From Lewinella sp050633125 (lineage in GTDB: Bacteria > Bacteroidota > Bacteroidia > Chitinophagales > Saprospiraceae), in assembly GCF_050633125.1 (NCBI RefSeq), contig NZ_JBOEFX010000021.1, positions 1 through 64,000 of the forward strand: a stretch of DNA of 64,000 bases, read 5' to 3'. Each line of letters opens with the position of its first letter. The stretch's first letter is position 1. This document shows positions 41,092 through 50,334 of the stretch, piece after piece. Under the pieces are notes generated by a model that saw nothing but the letters and a program-made list of their open reading frames with translations, made no database searches and was not told the DNA's origin. A program made the position numbers and the translations under genes.

Positions 41092-43218
41092 ATGGGATAT
41101 GACACCAACAATATTCGTAACGTAGTCTTACTAGGACATCCTGGTTCGGGAAAAACTACCCTGGCGGAGTGTATGCTCTTCGAAGCAGGGAGCCTTTCTC
41201 GCCGGGGATCCTCTACAGCAGGGAATACCGTCTCTGATTACACCAACTTGGAAAAAGAAAGGGGCAATTCCGTTTTTTCAGCGCTTCTTCATGCCAGCTG
41301 GAAAGACAGTAAAATCAACATTATCGATACACCCGGCTACGATGATTTCGTAGGAGAAGTTATTTCATCTTTAAAGGTGGCAGACACAGGAGTCATGCTC
41401 CTCAATGCACGTAGTGGTGTAGAAGTAGGCTCAGAATTGATCTGGGAATACATTGAAAGCTTTAAAACACCCGCCTTATTTGCCATCAATCACCTTGATC
41501 ATGAAAAAGCCGATTACGATAATACGCTTGAGCAGGCAATAGCTCGCTTTGGCAACAAGGTAATCCCTGTACAATATCCACTCAATCCTGGCAGAGACTT
41601 CAACACCATTGTTGATGCCTTGCGAATGACCCTCTATGTCTTCCCCAAAGATGGTGGCAAACCCACCAAGGAAGCTATCCCTCCCGCAGAAATGGACCGG
41701 GCAATGGAGCTTCACAACGCCCTCGTTGAAGCAGCAGCAGAGAATGACGAAGGATTAATGGAAAAATTTTTCGAAGCAGGTACCCTGACGGAACAAGAGC
41801 TTGCCACTGGCCTCAGAATTGCAATTGCCAACCAGGAGCTTTTTCCCGTCTTTTGCTGTGCCGCCGAACACAACATGGGAAGTGGCCGAATTATGGGGTT
41901 CATCAATGATGTTTGCCCTAGTCCAGCAGATCGACCAGCAGCAGCACTGGAAGATGGCGGTGAACTTGCTTGCTCGGCAAGCGGTGATACAACCATTTTC
42001 ATTTATAAAACTATTTCTGAGCCCCGCGTAGGTAATGTTTCTTATTTCAAGGTATTCAGTGGTGTCTTGACCGCCGGAGACGAGTTACAGAACGCCTCCA
42101 CTGGACAGACAGAACGTTTCACACAATTATTTTTAGCCAACGGCAAGGAACGCACGAATACAACAGAAGTACGTGCCGGCGACTTGGGGGTTACACTAAA
42201 GCTAAAAGACTCTCACTCCAATCAAACACTCAACGCTAAAGGTCATAAGCGTAGCATTGAACCTATGCACTTTCCTGAATCACGCATTCGTGTAGCCCTC
42301 GAACCACCTGGCAAAGCAGAGATGGAAAAGCTGATGAAAGCCCTTCATATCATCGAAGAAGAAGACCCCACCCTTCACGTGGAACAGTCACCCGCACTTA
42401 AACAAACACTGGTTCATGGCCAAGGGCAGTTACACCTAGATCTGATACGCTACCGGATTGAAGAACTCAACGGCATTCACATGAATTTCATCCGCCCTCG
42501 CATTTCTTATCGCGAGACGGTCACAGGAACTACCGATACCAGCTACCGTCATAAGAAACAAAGCGGAGGCTCGGGCCAATTTGCCGAAATCCACCTCCGT
42601 ATTGAGCCCTACCACGAAGGAATGCCTGAACCAGAGGGATTAAACGTACGTAAGAAAGAGACAGAAGAACTTCCTTGGGGAGGCACCCTGTCCTTCTATT
42701 GGTGTATTGTTGGAGGTAGTATCGATGCGAAATACGCTAATGCGATTAAAAAGGGTATCCTTCAACGGATGGAAGAAGGGCCACTTACAGGCTCTCCCTG
42801 TCAGGACATCCGAGTTTCGGTATACGATGGAAAAATGCACGCTGTTGATTCCAATGATACGGCCTTTATGATTGCAGCAAGAATGGCCATCAGAGATGCG
42901 TTCAAAAATGCCAGCCCGCAAGTACTGGAACCTATTTATGATCTCGAAGTCTTGTGTGATGCCGACGTCATGGGAGATATAATGGGAGATCTCCAAACTC
43001 GCCGAGCAATGATCTCTGGGATGGACTCAGATGGACATTACCAAAAAATCATCGCCAAGGTGCCACAATCTGAGATGTATCAGTACTCCTCTACTTTAAG
43101 GTCACTAAGCCAAGGGCGAGCCAAGTTCACTCGCCGCTTTGCGGAATACAATCCATTACCTTTTGATATTCAGGAAAAATTAATGGCTGGCTACGAGGAA
43201 GAAGAGATTGAGGCGTAA
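41092..43218 (+). CDS. Elongation factor G-like GTPase (EF-G paralogue)
   Basis: A 708-residue translational GTPase with the five-domain EF-G order. G1 is GHPGSGKT (15-22), G3 is IDTPGYDDF and G4 reads NHLD where EF-G has NKMD. Switch I ends ERGNSV, not ERGITI, so it is a divergent paralogue, not the housekeeping EF-G. Domain IV starts near ISYRETVTGT with HKKQSGGSGQFA, and domain V near EPIYDLEVLCDADVMGDIMGD. Such paralogues may act in translocation or ribosome recycling, or as stress forms; function is unproven. A terminator hairpin at 43305-43335 separates it from asnS. Confidence 0.9.
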   Translation: MGYDTNNIRNVVLLGHPGSGKTTLAECMLFEAGSLSRRGSSTAGNTVSDYTNLEKERGNSVFSALLHASWKDSKINIIDTPGYDDFVGEVISSLKVADTGVMLLNARSGVEVGSELIWEYIESFKTPALFAINHLDHEKADYDNTLEQAIARFGNKVIPVQYPLNPGRDFNTIVDALRMTLYVFPKDGGKPTKEAIPPAEMDRAMELHNALVEAAAENDEGLMEKFFEAGTLTEQELATGLRIAIANQELFPVFCCAAEHNMGSGRIMGFINDVCPSPADRPAAALEDGGELACSASGDTTIFIYKTISEPRVGNVSYFKVFSGVLTAGDELQNASTGQTERFTQLFLANGKERTNTTEVRAGDLGVTLKLKDSHSNQTLNAKGHKRSIEPMHFPESRIRVALEPPGKAEMEKLMKALHIIEEEDPTLHVEQSPALKQTLVHGQGQLHLDLIRYRIEELNGIHMNFIRPRISYRETVTGTTDTSYRHKKQSGGSGQFAEIHLRIEPYHEGMPEPEGLNVRKKETEELPWGGTLSFYWCIVGGSIDAKYANAIKKGILQRMEEGPLTGSPCQDIRVSVYDGKMHAVDSNDTAFMIAARMAIRDAFKNASPQVLEPIYDLEVLCDADVMGDIMGDLQTRRAMISGMDSDGHYQKIIAKVPQSEMYQYSSTLRSLSQGRAKFTRRFAEYNPLPFDIQEKLMAGYEEEEIEA

Positions 43219-43304
43219 GTAGGAGGTTCTGTACGCTGAACTAGAAATGTAAATGCATGAATGTATTTACACAAATGGGGATAAAAACACCCCCTATTAA
43301 AAGA

Positions 43305-43335
43305 ATAGGATCGTAGTAAAAGACTACGATCCTAT
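43305..43335. terminator. Bidirectional terminator between the EF-G-like gene and asnS
   Basis: A perfect 13-bp stem (ATAGGATCGTAGT / ACTACGATCCTAT) with a 5-base loop. GTATTTTTGG follows on the plus strand and TCTTTTAATA on the minus strand, so it can end both convergent transcripts. Confidence 0.8.
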
Positions 43336-43391
43336 GTATTTTTGGTTCTTAAGCCACAGCAAGCTATCTCTGGCTAAAACAGATTTAGTAA

Positions 43392-44825
43392 TTAAAATTC
43401 TGCCGTCCGCGGAGCACGAGGGAATGGAATCACATCACGTATATTGGTAATACCTGTGATGAATTGTACCATCCGTTCAAAGCCAAGACCGAAACCTGCG
43501 TGAGGTGCTCCTCCGAAACGGCGCAAGTCTGTGTACCACCAAAGCTCTTCCTCTGAAATATTCATCTCTCCCATCCGCTTGAGAAGCATATCCTGGCGCT
43601 CTTCCCGCTGTGAACCACCGATTACTTCACCGATGTAAGGGAAAAGAACGTCCATTGCAGCAACGGTTTTGTCATCGTCATTCATCCGCATATAGAAAGC
43701 CTTGATATCTTTAGGGTAATCCCTAACGATTACTGGCTTCTTGAACTTCTTCTCTACCAAAAAGCGCTCATGTTCGGCCTGTAGGTCAACTCCCCAAACC
43801 GGCTCAAACTCGAACTTGCCTTTTTTGAATGGCTTGCTATTGCGCAGCATATTCACTGCTTCCGTATAGGTGATGCGCTCGAAATCGTTCTCTACCACAA
43901 AACGAAGCATCTCAATCAATCCCATTGGGCGACGATCAGCCTGGGGCAGATTCTTCTCAGCATTTTGAATACGCTTATCCAGCAATTGAAGATCGCTGTC
44001 AAAGTTATCCAAGACATAGTTGATCAAGTATTTGACAAAGTCCTCTGCCAAATCCATGTCGTTCTCTAGATCAAAAAAGGCTGCCTCTGGCTCAATCATC
44101 CAAAACTCCGACAAGTGACGGGTCGTATTAGAATTTTCCGCACGGAAAGTAGGCCCAAAAGTATAGACTTTCCCTAGTGCCATTGCACCAATCTCAGCCT
44201 GTAGCTGACCAGAAACAGTAAGGTTGGTCGGTTTACCAAAAAAGTCTTTATTGTAATCAACAGTACCTTCTTCAGTACGTGGTAAATCCTCAGGGTCCAA
44301 CGTACTCACCCTAAACATTTCACCAGCACCTTCGGCATCACTACCCGTAATAATAGGCGTGTGCAGGTAATAGTAACCACGATCATTGAAGTATTTGTTT
44401 ACGGCATAAGCCACGGCGTGACGAATACGAAAAACAGAACTAAAAGTAGCCGTACGCATCCGCAGATGGGCTTGCTCTCGTAGAAACTCTACCGTTTGTT
44501 TTTTTGCTTGCAAGGGGTAATCTTCCAAATTATTCTCGCCCAGAATCTCAACTTCCTTAGCCACAACTTCTACCGCCTGGCCACTCCCCTGACTTTCTAC
44601 AACGGTGCCAGTAACACTGATACACGCGTGAAATTTGATCTTACTGATCAAGTCTTCAGGGAAATTTTCAAAGTCTACAACAATTTGTAATGTTTCTGAA
44701 GTAGAGCCATCATACAACGCTATAAAGCGCCGGCCTCGGTAAGCACGTACCCAGCCCATAACCGTTACATCGGAATCAATGGGGGGGGTCTGTAAGATTT
44801 TTGCGATTTCTGTTCTGGTAATCAT
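43392..44825 (-). CDS. asnS: Asparaginyl-tRNA synthetase
   Basis: Class IIb aminoacyl-tRNA synthetase that charges tRNA-Asn. The N-terminal OB fold has VTVMGWVRAYRGRRFIALYD; motif 2 is in FRAENSNTTRHLSEFWMIEPE; motif 3 is GFGLGFERMVQFITG, ending with IRDVIPFPRAP, the usual AsnRS finish. Length 477 is typical. Presence of asnS means the organism need not rely on the transamidation route for Asn-tRNA. Single gene, minus strand. Confidence 0.96.
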   Translation of the reverse strand: MITRTEIAKILQTPPIDSDVTVMGWVRAYRGRRFIALYDGSTSETLQIVVDFENFPEDLISKIKFHACISVTGTVVESQGSGQAVEVVAKEVEILGENNLEDYPLQAKKQTVEFLREQAHLRMRTATFSSVFRIRHAVAYAVNKYFNDRGYYYLHTPIITGSDAEGAGEMFRVSTLDPEDLPRTEEGTVDYNKDFFGKPTNLTVSGQLQAEIGAMALGKVYTFGPTFRAENSNTTRHLSEFWMIEPEAAFFDLENDMDLAEDFVKYLINYVLDNFDSDLQLLDKRIQNAEKNLPQADRRPMGLIEMLRFVVENDFERITYTEAVNMLRNSKPFKKGKFEFEPVWGVDLQAEHERFLVEKKFKKPVIVRDYPKDIKAFYMRMNDDDKTVAAMDVLFPYIGEVIGGSQREERQDMLLKRMGEMNISEEELWWYTDLRRFGGAPHAGFGLGFERMVQFITGITNIRDVIPFPRAPRTAEF

Positions 44826-44957
44826 TCCCGCTTATCTTTTTATTGCAGACTCTAACGCGAAAGGGCAGGATACTGTTCCCTTTACCACGACGGAGGCCGT
44901 TCAAAATAAAGCGCGAAGATAGAAAGAAGCTGGGAATTGAGTAACTATTAATGCCTC

Positions 44958-45884
44958 TTACCTTTTGTAAAAACTCGCTAATTCGTAGCTTTTGGGTAAT
45001 GGACGCTCCTGCACAGTCGCAGTTTGAGGCAAATCACCACGCACAGCAAAATCAATAATTGCATTTGTCACCCTAGGGGTGCCTAAATGGTGTTTAGCGC
45101 CAAGAGGCAAATACAAGGCACTGCCCGGCCAGTAAGCATGAAAGCCCAAAGCCTGATTCCCTGATGTAATCTCATCTTGAGGGTCATGAACTATCAATGC
45201 CGGAATATGACCTAAAGCTGCCGACCCTCGGCCAATATCAAAAGAGCGAAAGCGATCGCCTGCCGCCTCTTCAATACAGTTTTCAAACTCCTGATAAACC
45301 AGCCGATTCAAACCCAGACCGTTTTTAAACGATTTAAAGACGCTGGTTTGCGCATTACTGAAAGCGCCCATCACCACCATTCGTTGAGGGTGCAACGCCT
45401 TGGGTAAAAAAGACATGGCTTGTACACTACACGATCCTCCAAAAGAATGGCCAATGGTTATTTCCGGACGACCATAATGGCAAATCAGGTCTGATATAAT
45501 ATCGACGTTTTCTACAAAATTCAGTCGCTCTCGTACGGCCTGCCCGTGCCCGGGCGGGTCATAGGCAATCACACGATACCCCGCTTCGACCAATGGCCCT
45601 ACAAAATAGCGCCACCTCCCAGTATTATAACCCCAACCATAACTCAGTAAAATATAAGGAGCTTCTTCGGCGCCCCAGTGATACTCGACAATGCTTCGTC
45701 CTGCACGCACACTATCAAGTCGAGTAGCTGTACCCAAAAAATCAAGCTCCTTCTCTCGTAGTTGCGGCTTGGGTGGAGTCGTAAAAAGACGATAGGCCTT
45801 TAGTCCTGCACGCTTTTTGCTGAATAGCGAGGAGAGGTTAACATTCAGACCAATCGTTTTGAAGATAAGTTGTTGATAATTCAT
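44958..45884 (-). CDS. Alpha/beta hydrolase under TetR-type control
   Basis: A 308-residue alpha/beta hydrolase. The nucleophile serine is in ITIGHSFGGSC, the oxyanion region near LLSYGWGYNTGRW, the acid in LIVHDPQDEITS, and the histidine in LGAKHHLGTPR. Substrate unknown. It lies 11 bases after a TetR-family repressor gene on the same strand, so the pair is likely an autoregulated operon in which the repressor senses a compound the hydrolase handles. Confidence 0.85.
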   Translation of the reverse strand: MNYQQLIFKTIGLNVNLSSLFSKKRAGLKAYRLFTTPPKPQLREKELDFLGTATRLDSVRAGRSIVEYHWGAEEAPYILLSYGWGYNTGRWRYFVGPLVEAGYRVIAYDPPGHGQAVRERLNFVENVDIISDLICHYGRPEITIGHSFGGSCSVQAMSFLPKALHPQRMVVMGAFSNAQTSVFKSFKNGLGLNRLVYQEFENCIEEAAGDRFRSFDIGRGSAALGHIPALIVHDPQDEITSGNQALGFHAYWPGSALYLPLGAKHHLGTPRVTNAIIDFAVRGDLPQTATVQERPLPKSYELASFYKR

Positions 45885-45895
45885 AAACCTAAGGA

Positions 45896-46471
45896 TTAAA
45901 CCAACTGGTTCTTGGCAGAAGTTAGAATTTGTACATAGCGGCCTACAAATGATTCCAAATGCATTTCATCGCCTGTGAGCTTGTAAAGCGTAATCGCTCC
46001 TTCGTACTGCAAGAGCATGAGGTAAGCTTGTTCTTTGGCCGCTTCCTCTGGCATTACCTTGCCTACTAAGAGCGCAAAAACCTGCTTCCACTCATCGTAA
46101 AAGGCCATCAGCAATTCATTGTGAATGCCTTCCTGGCCCATCTCCATGATTACATTGGTAAAAAAACAGCCGCGCTGATCTATTTTTGCCAAACGGTTTT
46201 GTCGACGGAGCATTTTCTCTAGCCGTTGCTCCAATGGCAGCGCCTCATCGTCTGCGATAGCCAGCACGTAGTCACGGAAAAAATCCATTGAAAACACTAA
46301 CACAGCATGCATCAGGTCTTCTTTAGAACCAAAATGATGGAGTAAGCCAGCTTTGCCCAGCCCCGCAGCCTTGGCCAGCATACTAATCGAAGACCCCTTG
46401 TAACCATGTAAATTGATCACTTCCCAGCAGCGCAGCAGGATATCTTCTTTTGTTGTTTTTTGTACTGGCAT
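45896..46471 (-). CDS. TetR/AcrR-family transcriptional repressor
   Basis: A 191-residue TetR-family protein. The N-terminal helix-turn-helix is seen in INLHGYKGSSISMLAKAAGL, followed by GKAGLLHHFGSKEDLMHAVL, the family hallmark. The C-terminal domain (CFFTNVIMEMGQEG onward) binds the ligand and dimerises. An imperfect palindrome 9 bases before the start codon is its probable operator. Co-transcribed with the alpha/beta hydrolase. Confidence 0.92.
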   Translation of the reverse strand: MPVQKTTKEDILLRCWEVINLHGYKGSSISMLAKAAGLGKAGLLHHFGSKEDLMHAVLVFSMDFFRDYVLAIADDEALPLEQRLEKMLRRQNRLAKIDQRGCFFTNVIMEMGQEGIHNELLMAFYDEWKQVFALLVGKVMPEEAAKEQAYLMLLQYEGAITLYKLTGDEMHLESFVGRYVQILTSAKNQLV

Positions 46472-46479
46472 AATCTTGC

Positions 46480-46497
46480 TAACCGTTCGGTCGGTAA
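46480..46497. promoter_or_regulatory. Probable TetR operator
   Basis: TAACCG-TTCGGT-CGGTAA: half-sites TAACCG and CGGTAA match as inverted repeats at 5 of 6 positions around 6 bases. It sits in the leader/promoter of the repressor gene, the position expected for autoregulation. Confidence 0.6.
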
Positions 46498-46604
46498 GTT
46501 AATTGTTTTTGACTTATAACGCAAGTTAGGTAGCAGAAAAACATAACTTACCTACCCAACGCAGTTGTATAAAACCACTGTCTTAAAAAGAAAACGCACC
46601 ACTA

Positions 46605-47006
46605 ATGAAGTCTATTAATTTCCTCCTCGTATTTTCGTTTTTCATGCTGTTACAGGGGTCTTCTGCCTGTAATCAAGCCAAAGACACTCCTATTATCGAC
46701 CCTGAATTACTTTTAAACTGCTGGACGCACGTCCACGAAGAAGTACTGGAAGAAGGGCGCTATTTTCAACCTTGTGATTTTTCTGAACTTCCTGCAAGTA
46801 GATACCGCGCCACTTACGACCTCCAGGAAGGAGGCGTCTGCACCTACATGGTACTGGCTCCCAACGATGCCCATTACTCCCTTACCGGAACATGGGAATA
46901 CGATGCTAAAAATGCACAACTAAAAGTTTACGATGCTGACCAAATATTAGTCGCCGACTTAGAGGTGTTGGAGCTAACTGAAAACAGGTTGATTGTCAGC
47001 CCTTAG
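46605..47006 (+). CDS. Hypothetical lipoprotein, lipocalin-like pattern
   Basis: A 133-residue protein with a lipoprotein signal (LLVFSFFMLLQGSSAC, cysteine at residue 22). The mature part starts with LLNCWTHVHEE and has strands RYRATYDLQEGGVCTYMVL and SLTGTWEYDAKNAQLKVYD, the pattern of small lipocalin-like proteins in Bacteroidota. Function unknown. It ends 14 bases from the convergent rsmI stop. Confidence 0.65.
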   Translation: MKSINFLLVFSFFMLLQGSSACNQAKDTPIIDPELLLNCWTHVHEEVLEEGRYFQPCDFSELPASRYRATYDLQEGGVCTYMVLAPNDAHYSLTGTWEYDAKNAQLKVYDADQILVADLEVLELTENRLIVSP

Positions 47007-47020
47007 TATTGCACAGAAGG

Positions 47021-47695
47021 TTACTTCCCTGCCACGACCAATACAATTTCACCTTTGACTTTATCTTTCTCGCGGTAATAGTCCGCAAGTTCTTGTAGGG
47101 TCGCCGTCGTTACTTCTTCAAACATTTTCGTAAGCTCGCGCGCTACGCAGGCCATTCGTTCTGGGCCACAATGTTCAATCAACTGATCCAAGCACTTGAC
47201 TAGCCGGTACGGGGATTCGTACATCACAAATGCAACGGGAAGCTCTGCCAAGTACAACAACCGGGTCTGGCGGCCTTTTTTATGAGGAAGAAAGCCCTCA
47301 AAGTGAAATTTATCAGCAGGCAGGCCCGAAGCAGTAAGCGCTGGAATAAGGGCTGTTGCTCCTGGCAAGGCTTCCACACTTATTCCTGCCTCTACACAAG
47401 CCCGCACCAGCAGAAACCCCGGATCACTAATACCTGGACTACCCGCATCTGTCACTAGTGCCCACTCGGCCCCTGCCTGTAATTCCGCTACTATCCGATC
47501 GGTTACTTTGTGCTCATTGTGCGCATGAAAAGCCCGTAACGGTGTCTCTATCTCATAATGCTGTAGCAGTCGCTTACTGGTACGCGTATCTTCCGCCAAT
47601 ACCAATGTAACCTCTTTCAATATCCGCAATGCCCGTAGGGTAATATCCTCAAGGTTGCCGATTGGCGTAGGAACAAGATAGAGTTTACCTGACAT
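47021..47695 (-). CDS. rsmI: 16S rRNA (cytidine(1402)-2'-O)-methyltransferase
   Basis: A SAM-dependent methyltransferase of the tetrapyrrole-methylase fold that 2'-O-methylates C1402 of 16S rRNA in the decoding centre. Markers: KLYLVPTPIGNLEDITLRAL, VLAEDTRTSKRLLQHY, VTDAGSPGISDPG, and VALPGATAL-type loop (VEALPGATALIPALTASGLP). Length 224 matches family members lacking the C-terminal extension. Confidence 0.95.
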   Translation of the reverse strand: MSGKLYLVPTPIGNLEDITLRALRILKEVTLVLAEDTRTSKRLLQHYEIETPLRAFHAHNEHKVTDRIVAELQAGAEWALVTDAGSPGISDPGFLLVRACVEAGISVEALPGATALIPALTASGLPADKFHFEGFLPHKKGRQTRLLYLAELPVAFVMYESPYRLVKCLDQLIEHCGPERMACVARELTKMFEEVTTATLQELADYYREKDKVKGEIVLVVAGK

Positions 47696-47762
47696 AGTGT
47701 ACTAGAATTAGAAGTTGTTTTTCATCAATTATCACTTTAGGTAAAAGCAGCTTGTTTGTAAC

Positions 47763-47826
47763 AGGTTTCGCGGGCTTTAGTCCGCACAGGCAGGATCGTT
47801 CTAGCGGACTAAAGCCCGCGAAACCT
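47763..47826. repeat. Head-to-head REP pair (BIME), remote from RAYT
   Basis: A reverse unit at 47763-47785 and a forward unit at 47804-47826, exact inverted repeats over 23 bases with an 18-base spacer. Each unit equals the one at 20840-20862. It occupies the gap between rsmI and the next gene and would fold into a long hairpin. Confidence 0.85.
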
Positions 47827-47877
47827 ACTAAAGTGAGAATTATTGATGCTTTTTCTGACTTAGAAGACCAAAACCGG

Positions 47878-48903
47878 CTAATGCGAATTCACCCAAGCTA
47901 GCCATTCAGCATAAATAGTATCAAAAACGAATTCAACATCAGTCAATTGAGCATTTTCATCAAACTTACATTTGCGAAGATAATGGTCGTGATTGAAGTA
48001 AGCCCTAAAATGAAGATTACTTTTCCTTTGCCTAATAGCTTCCAACTGCAAGAGCTCCATATTAAACACCTTTTTATCAGCCGTTCCGTAAGCAACCAGT
48101 ACTGGAATTTCTAATGCTAGCAAATCATAGAATGCTGGCTCAGAAAAAGAGACCCATGCCCTATTTGTATCACCGCCTTTTTCACTTGTCGACTCAGGCT
48201 CTTGGTTCATCGTTTTCCACTCTTCCATTACCGCCTCTATTTTCTCACGAGCGGCCTCCTCAGATGTTTCTCCTTTGAGCGACCTAAACTTTACATCTAA
48301 TATCTTTTCAAGGTAGCGACCAAAAGGATCGGAAGAAAAATAGACCAAGTGAGTAACAAGATCACTCACCAGTGCTAGCTTAGCCCCCAATCGTGCACCT
48401 TCAGATCCGCCAACTATAACGACCTGCTCCAGTCTTATTTTTCGAGTAATATCTTGCAGCACTGCTTCTCTGCTACGTACATAATAATCCAAATAGTTTC
48501 TTTCCTGATACGCCGCTATCATCTCACCCGTACCCTGATCCAGATACATGCCTAATTCGTCCAGTTCCTCTCTTTTGACAACAGGAGGAATCCCTGGCTT
48601 TGGAACAACACAGAAATAGTATTCTGCGGCATAATCCATTGGAGATATAGGAATATTAGCAACCACACTACCGTCGTTTTCTACCACAAGTAATGGTTTC
48701 GGCATTGACCCTTGGAGAAAAAGGACCAATTTTTCAGGGTCACGATCCCGCGTACCTCCCCCCATGTAGTAGGTCAACGAATCCCCTTCAAAGGGAATAG
48801 TGTAACTAAAGTAGCCGAAACGTTGCAACAAGAGATCATCTTGTGCAGTAGCATCTGTAATGACTGACAATAGAAGGCAAATACCTAACAACAATTTCCC
48901 CAT
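47878..48903 (-). CDS. Exported alpha/beta hydrolase-like protein
   Basis: A 341-residue protein with a signal peptide (LLLGICLLLSVITDATAQ). The nucleophile elbow is IVGGSEGARLG (GxSxG), and VLVAYGTADKKV with the late NHDHYLR supply the likely Asp and His. Residues 30-100 are beta-rich. Substrate unknown; periplasmic or surface esterase/peptidase are both possible. It starts 31 bases after trhO, same strand, and may share its transcript. Confidence 0.72.
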   Translation of the reverse strand: MGKLLLGICLLLSVITDATAQDDLLLQRFGYFSYTIPFEGDSLTYYMGGGTRDRDPEKLVLFLQGSMPKPLLVVENDGSVVANIPISPMDYAAEYYFCVVPKPGIPPVVKREELDELGMYLDQGTGEMIAAYQERNYLDYYVRSREAVLQDITRKIRLEQVVIVGGSEGARLGAKLALVSDLVTHLVYFSSDPFGRYLEKILDVKFRSLKGETSEEAAREKIEAVMEEWKTMNQEPESTSEKGGDTNRAWVSFSEPAFYDLLALEIPVLVAYGTADKKVFNMELLQLEAIRQRKSNLHFRAYFNHDHYLRKCKFDENAQLTDVEFVFDTIYAEWLAWVNSH

Positions 48904-48934
48904 CTTATTCAGAGTTAGCGTTTAAATAGTCTTC

Positions 48935-49978
48935 CTAAATCATAGGATCACTCTGGCGATTGGCTTTATAGCGCCCTTTGCCAAACTTGGTGCCATTAAA
49001 ACTCATCGTTGGCCGCAGACGCTCCTGCTCTTCTTCCGGAAGGGAGATAAAATCGATGCATTCACTGGAACAACAGCTTTGATTTCTCTCTGCACATTCT
49101 TCACATTGAATAAAAAGAATGTGACAAGCGGTATTCACACAGTTGTTGTGCGTATCACTGGGTTTGCCACACTGATGGCATTTTGAAACGATCTCTTCTG
49201 AAATGCGCTCTCCAAGACGTTCGTCAAAAACGAAATTCTTCCCTAAGAACTGGTTTTCTAAACCTTCTTCTTCACATTGCCGCGCATATTCAATGATGCC
49301 GCCATCGATCATATGAACCGCTTCAAAGCCTTTGTGCATATAATAGGCGCTGGCTTTTTCACAACGAATACCACCTGTACAGTACATGATGATCGGCTTG
49401 TCCTTGGCATCCTCAAACATCTCTTCGACTAAGGGCAGTGCTTCCCGGAAGGTTTCTACATCAGGACGGACAGCGCCTTTAAAATACCCGACCTCGCTTT
49501 CGTAATGGTTGCGCATATCTACCACAATGGTCTCCTCCTTGTCCATCAGTTCATTCACTTCTCGTGCAGAGAGGTGCTTACCACGTTTGGTAACATCGAA
49601 GGTCTCATCATTAAGGCCGTCGGCAACGATTTTGTCGCGGACTTTGATCTTTAACTTGTAAAAGGACTTACCATCGTCATCAATCGCAATGTTCAGGCGA
49701 ATACCGTTCAGGAACGGGATACTAAACATGGCTACTTTGAAGGTCTCAAAGTTATCCGTAGGTACAGATATTTGACCATTGATACCTTCCTTGGCTACAT
49801 AGATTCGTCCAAACACCCCAAGCTTTGACCAATCCCTAAAAAGTTGGTCGCGAAAAGCCAGCGGGTCTTCGATTTGATGGTACTGATAAAAGGAAAGAGT
49901 GGTGCGCGCCTCCTCAGAGGTTTCCATACGGCGCTTCAGCTCGTCGTTATTGACGAGGTTGTGTAATCGTTTAAACAT
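48935..49978 (-). CDS. trhO: tRNA uridine(34) hydroxylase TrhO (rhodanese-like)
   Basis: Oxygen-dependent hydroxylation of U34 in certain tRNAs (YceA/TrhO family). The rhodanese domain has VVDMRNHYESEVGYFKGA and the active loop MYCTGGIRCEKASAYY with the catalytic cysteine. The N-terminal RIYVAKEGINGQISVP segment and the C-terminal cysteine-rich part (CHQCGKPSDTHNNC, CEECAERNQSCCSSEC) are typical of the longer family form. Length 347. Confidence 0.93.
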   Translation of the reverse strand: MFKRLHNLVNNDELKRRMETSEEARTTLSFYQYHQIEDPLAFRDQLFRDWSKLGVFGRIYVAKEGINGQISVPTDNFETFKVAMFSIPFLNGIRLNIAIDDDGKSFYKLKIKVRDKIVADGLNDETFDVTKRGKHLSAREVNELMDKEETIVVDMRNHYESEVGYFKGAVRPDVETFREALPLVEEMFEDAKDKPIIMYCTGGIRCEKASAYYMHKGFEAVHMIDGGIIEYARQCEEEGLENQFLGKNFVFDERLGERISEEIVSKCHQCGKPSDTHNNCVNTACHILFIQCEECAERNQSCCSSECIDFISLPEEEQERLRPTMSFNGTKFGKGRYKANRQSDPMI

Positions 49979-50334
49979 GTTATTTTTCTGTAGTTAAGCT
50001 AATTTCTGCTAAAGCAGAATGGGCAAGTTGCAGACTTGCTGCCCAATTACAGGGGTAAAGATAAGCAGACTTCGTCAAATAAGCGTTAAAATTGAGCTTT
50101 GGCACGGTTTTGGAAAACCATTCATTAACAAATAAGGTATTTACTTGGAGTAACTCAATAGTCCAACTAATGTAACATTCGATGCAAATCTGCTATTTTT
50201 GACATCATTAGTTATAGCTAACTGCCCATTTACACAATTTTTAAGATACATATTTGTTAATTACAAAAGATTACAGCAGTGTCTTTTTGAACTGCTAATC
50301 GTCTCAAGAAGTAGATCCGACAAAATACAGTTAT
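49979..50334. other. Intergenic region between trhO and the Prc-type protease gene
   Basis: 356 bases between divergent genes. A 6-bp hairpin TTCTGC-TAAA-GCAGAA is at 50004-50019, and GGGCAAGT pairs loosely with ACTTGCTGCCC just after it, both in the trhO leader. A plus-strand TATTTTTG at 50194-50201 fits the -7 box and would give the protease a ~125-base leader. No gene seen. Confidence 0.4.
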
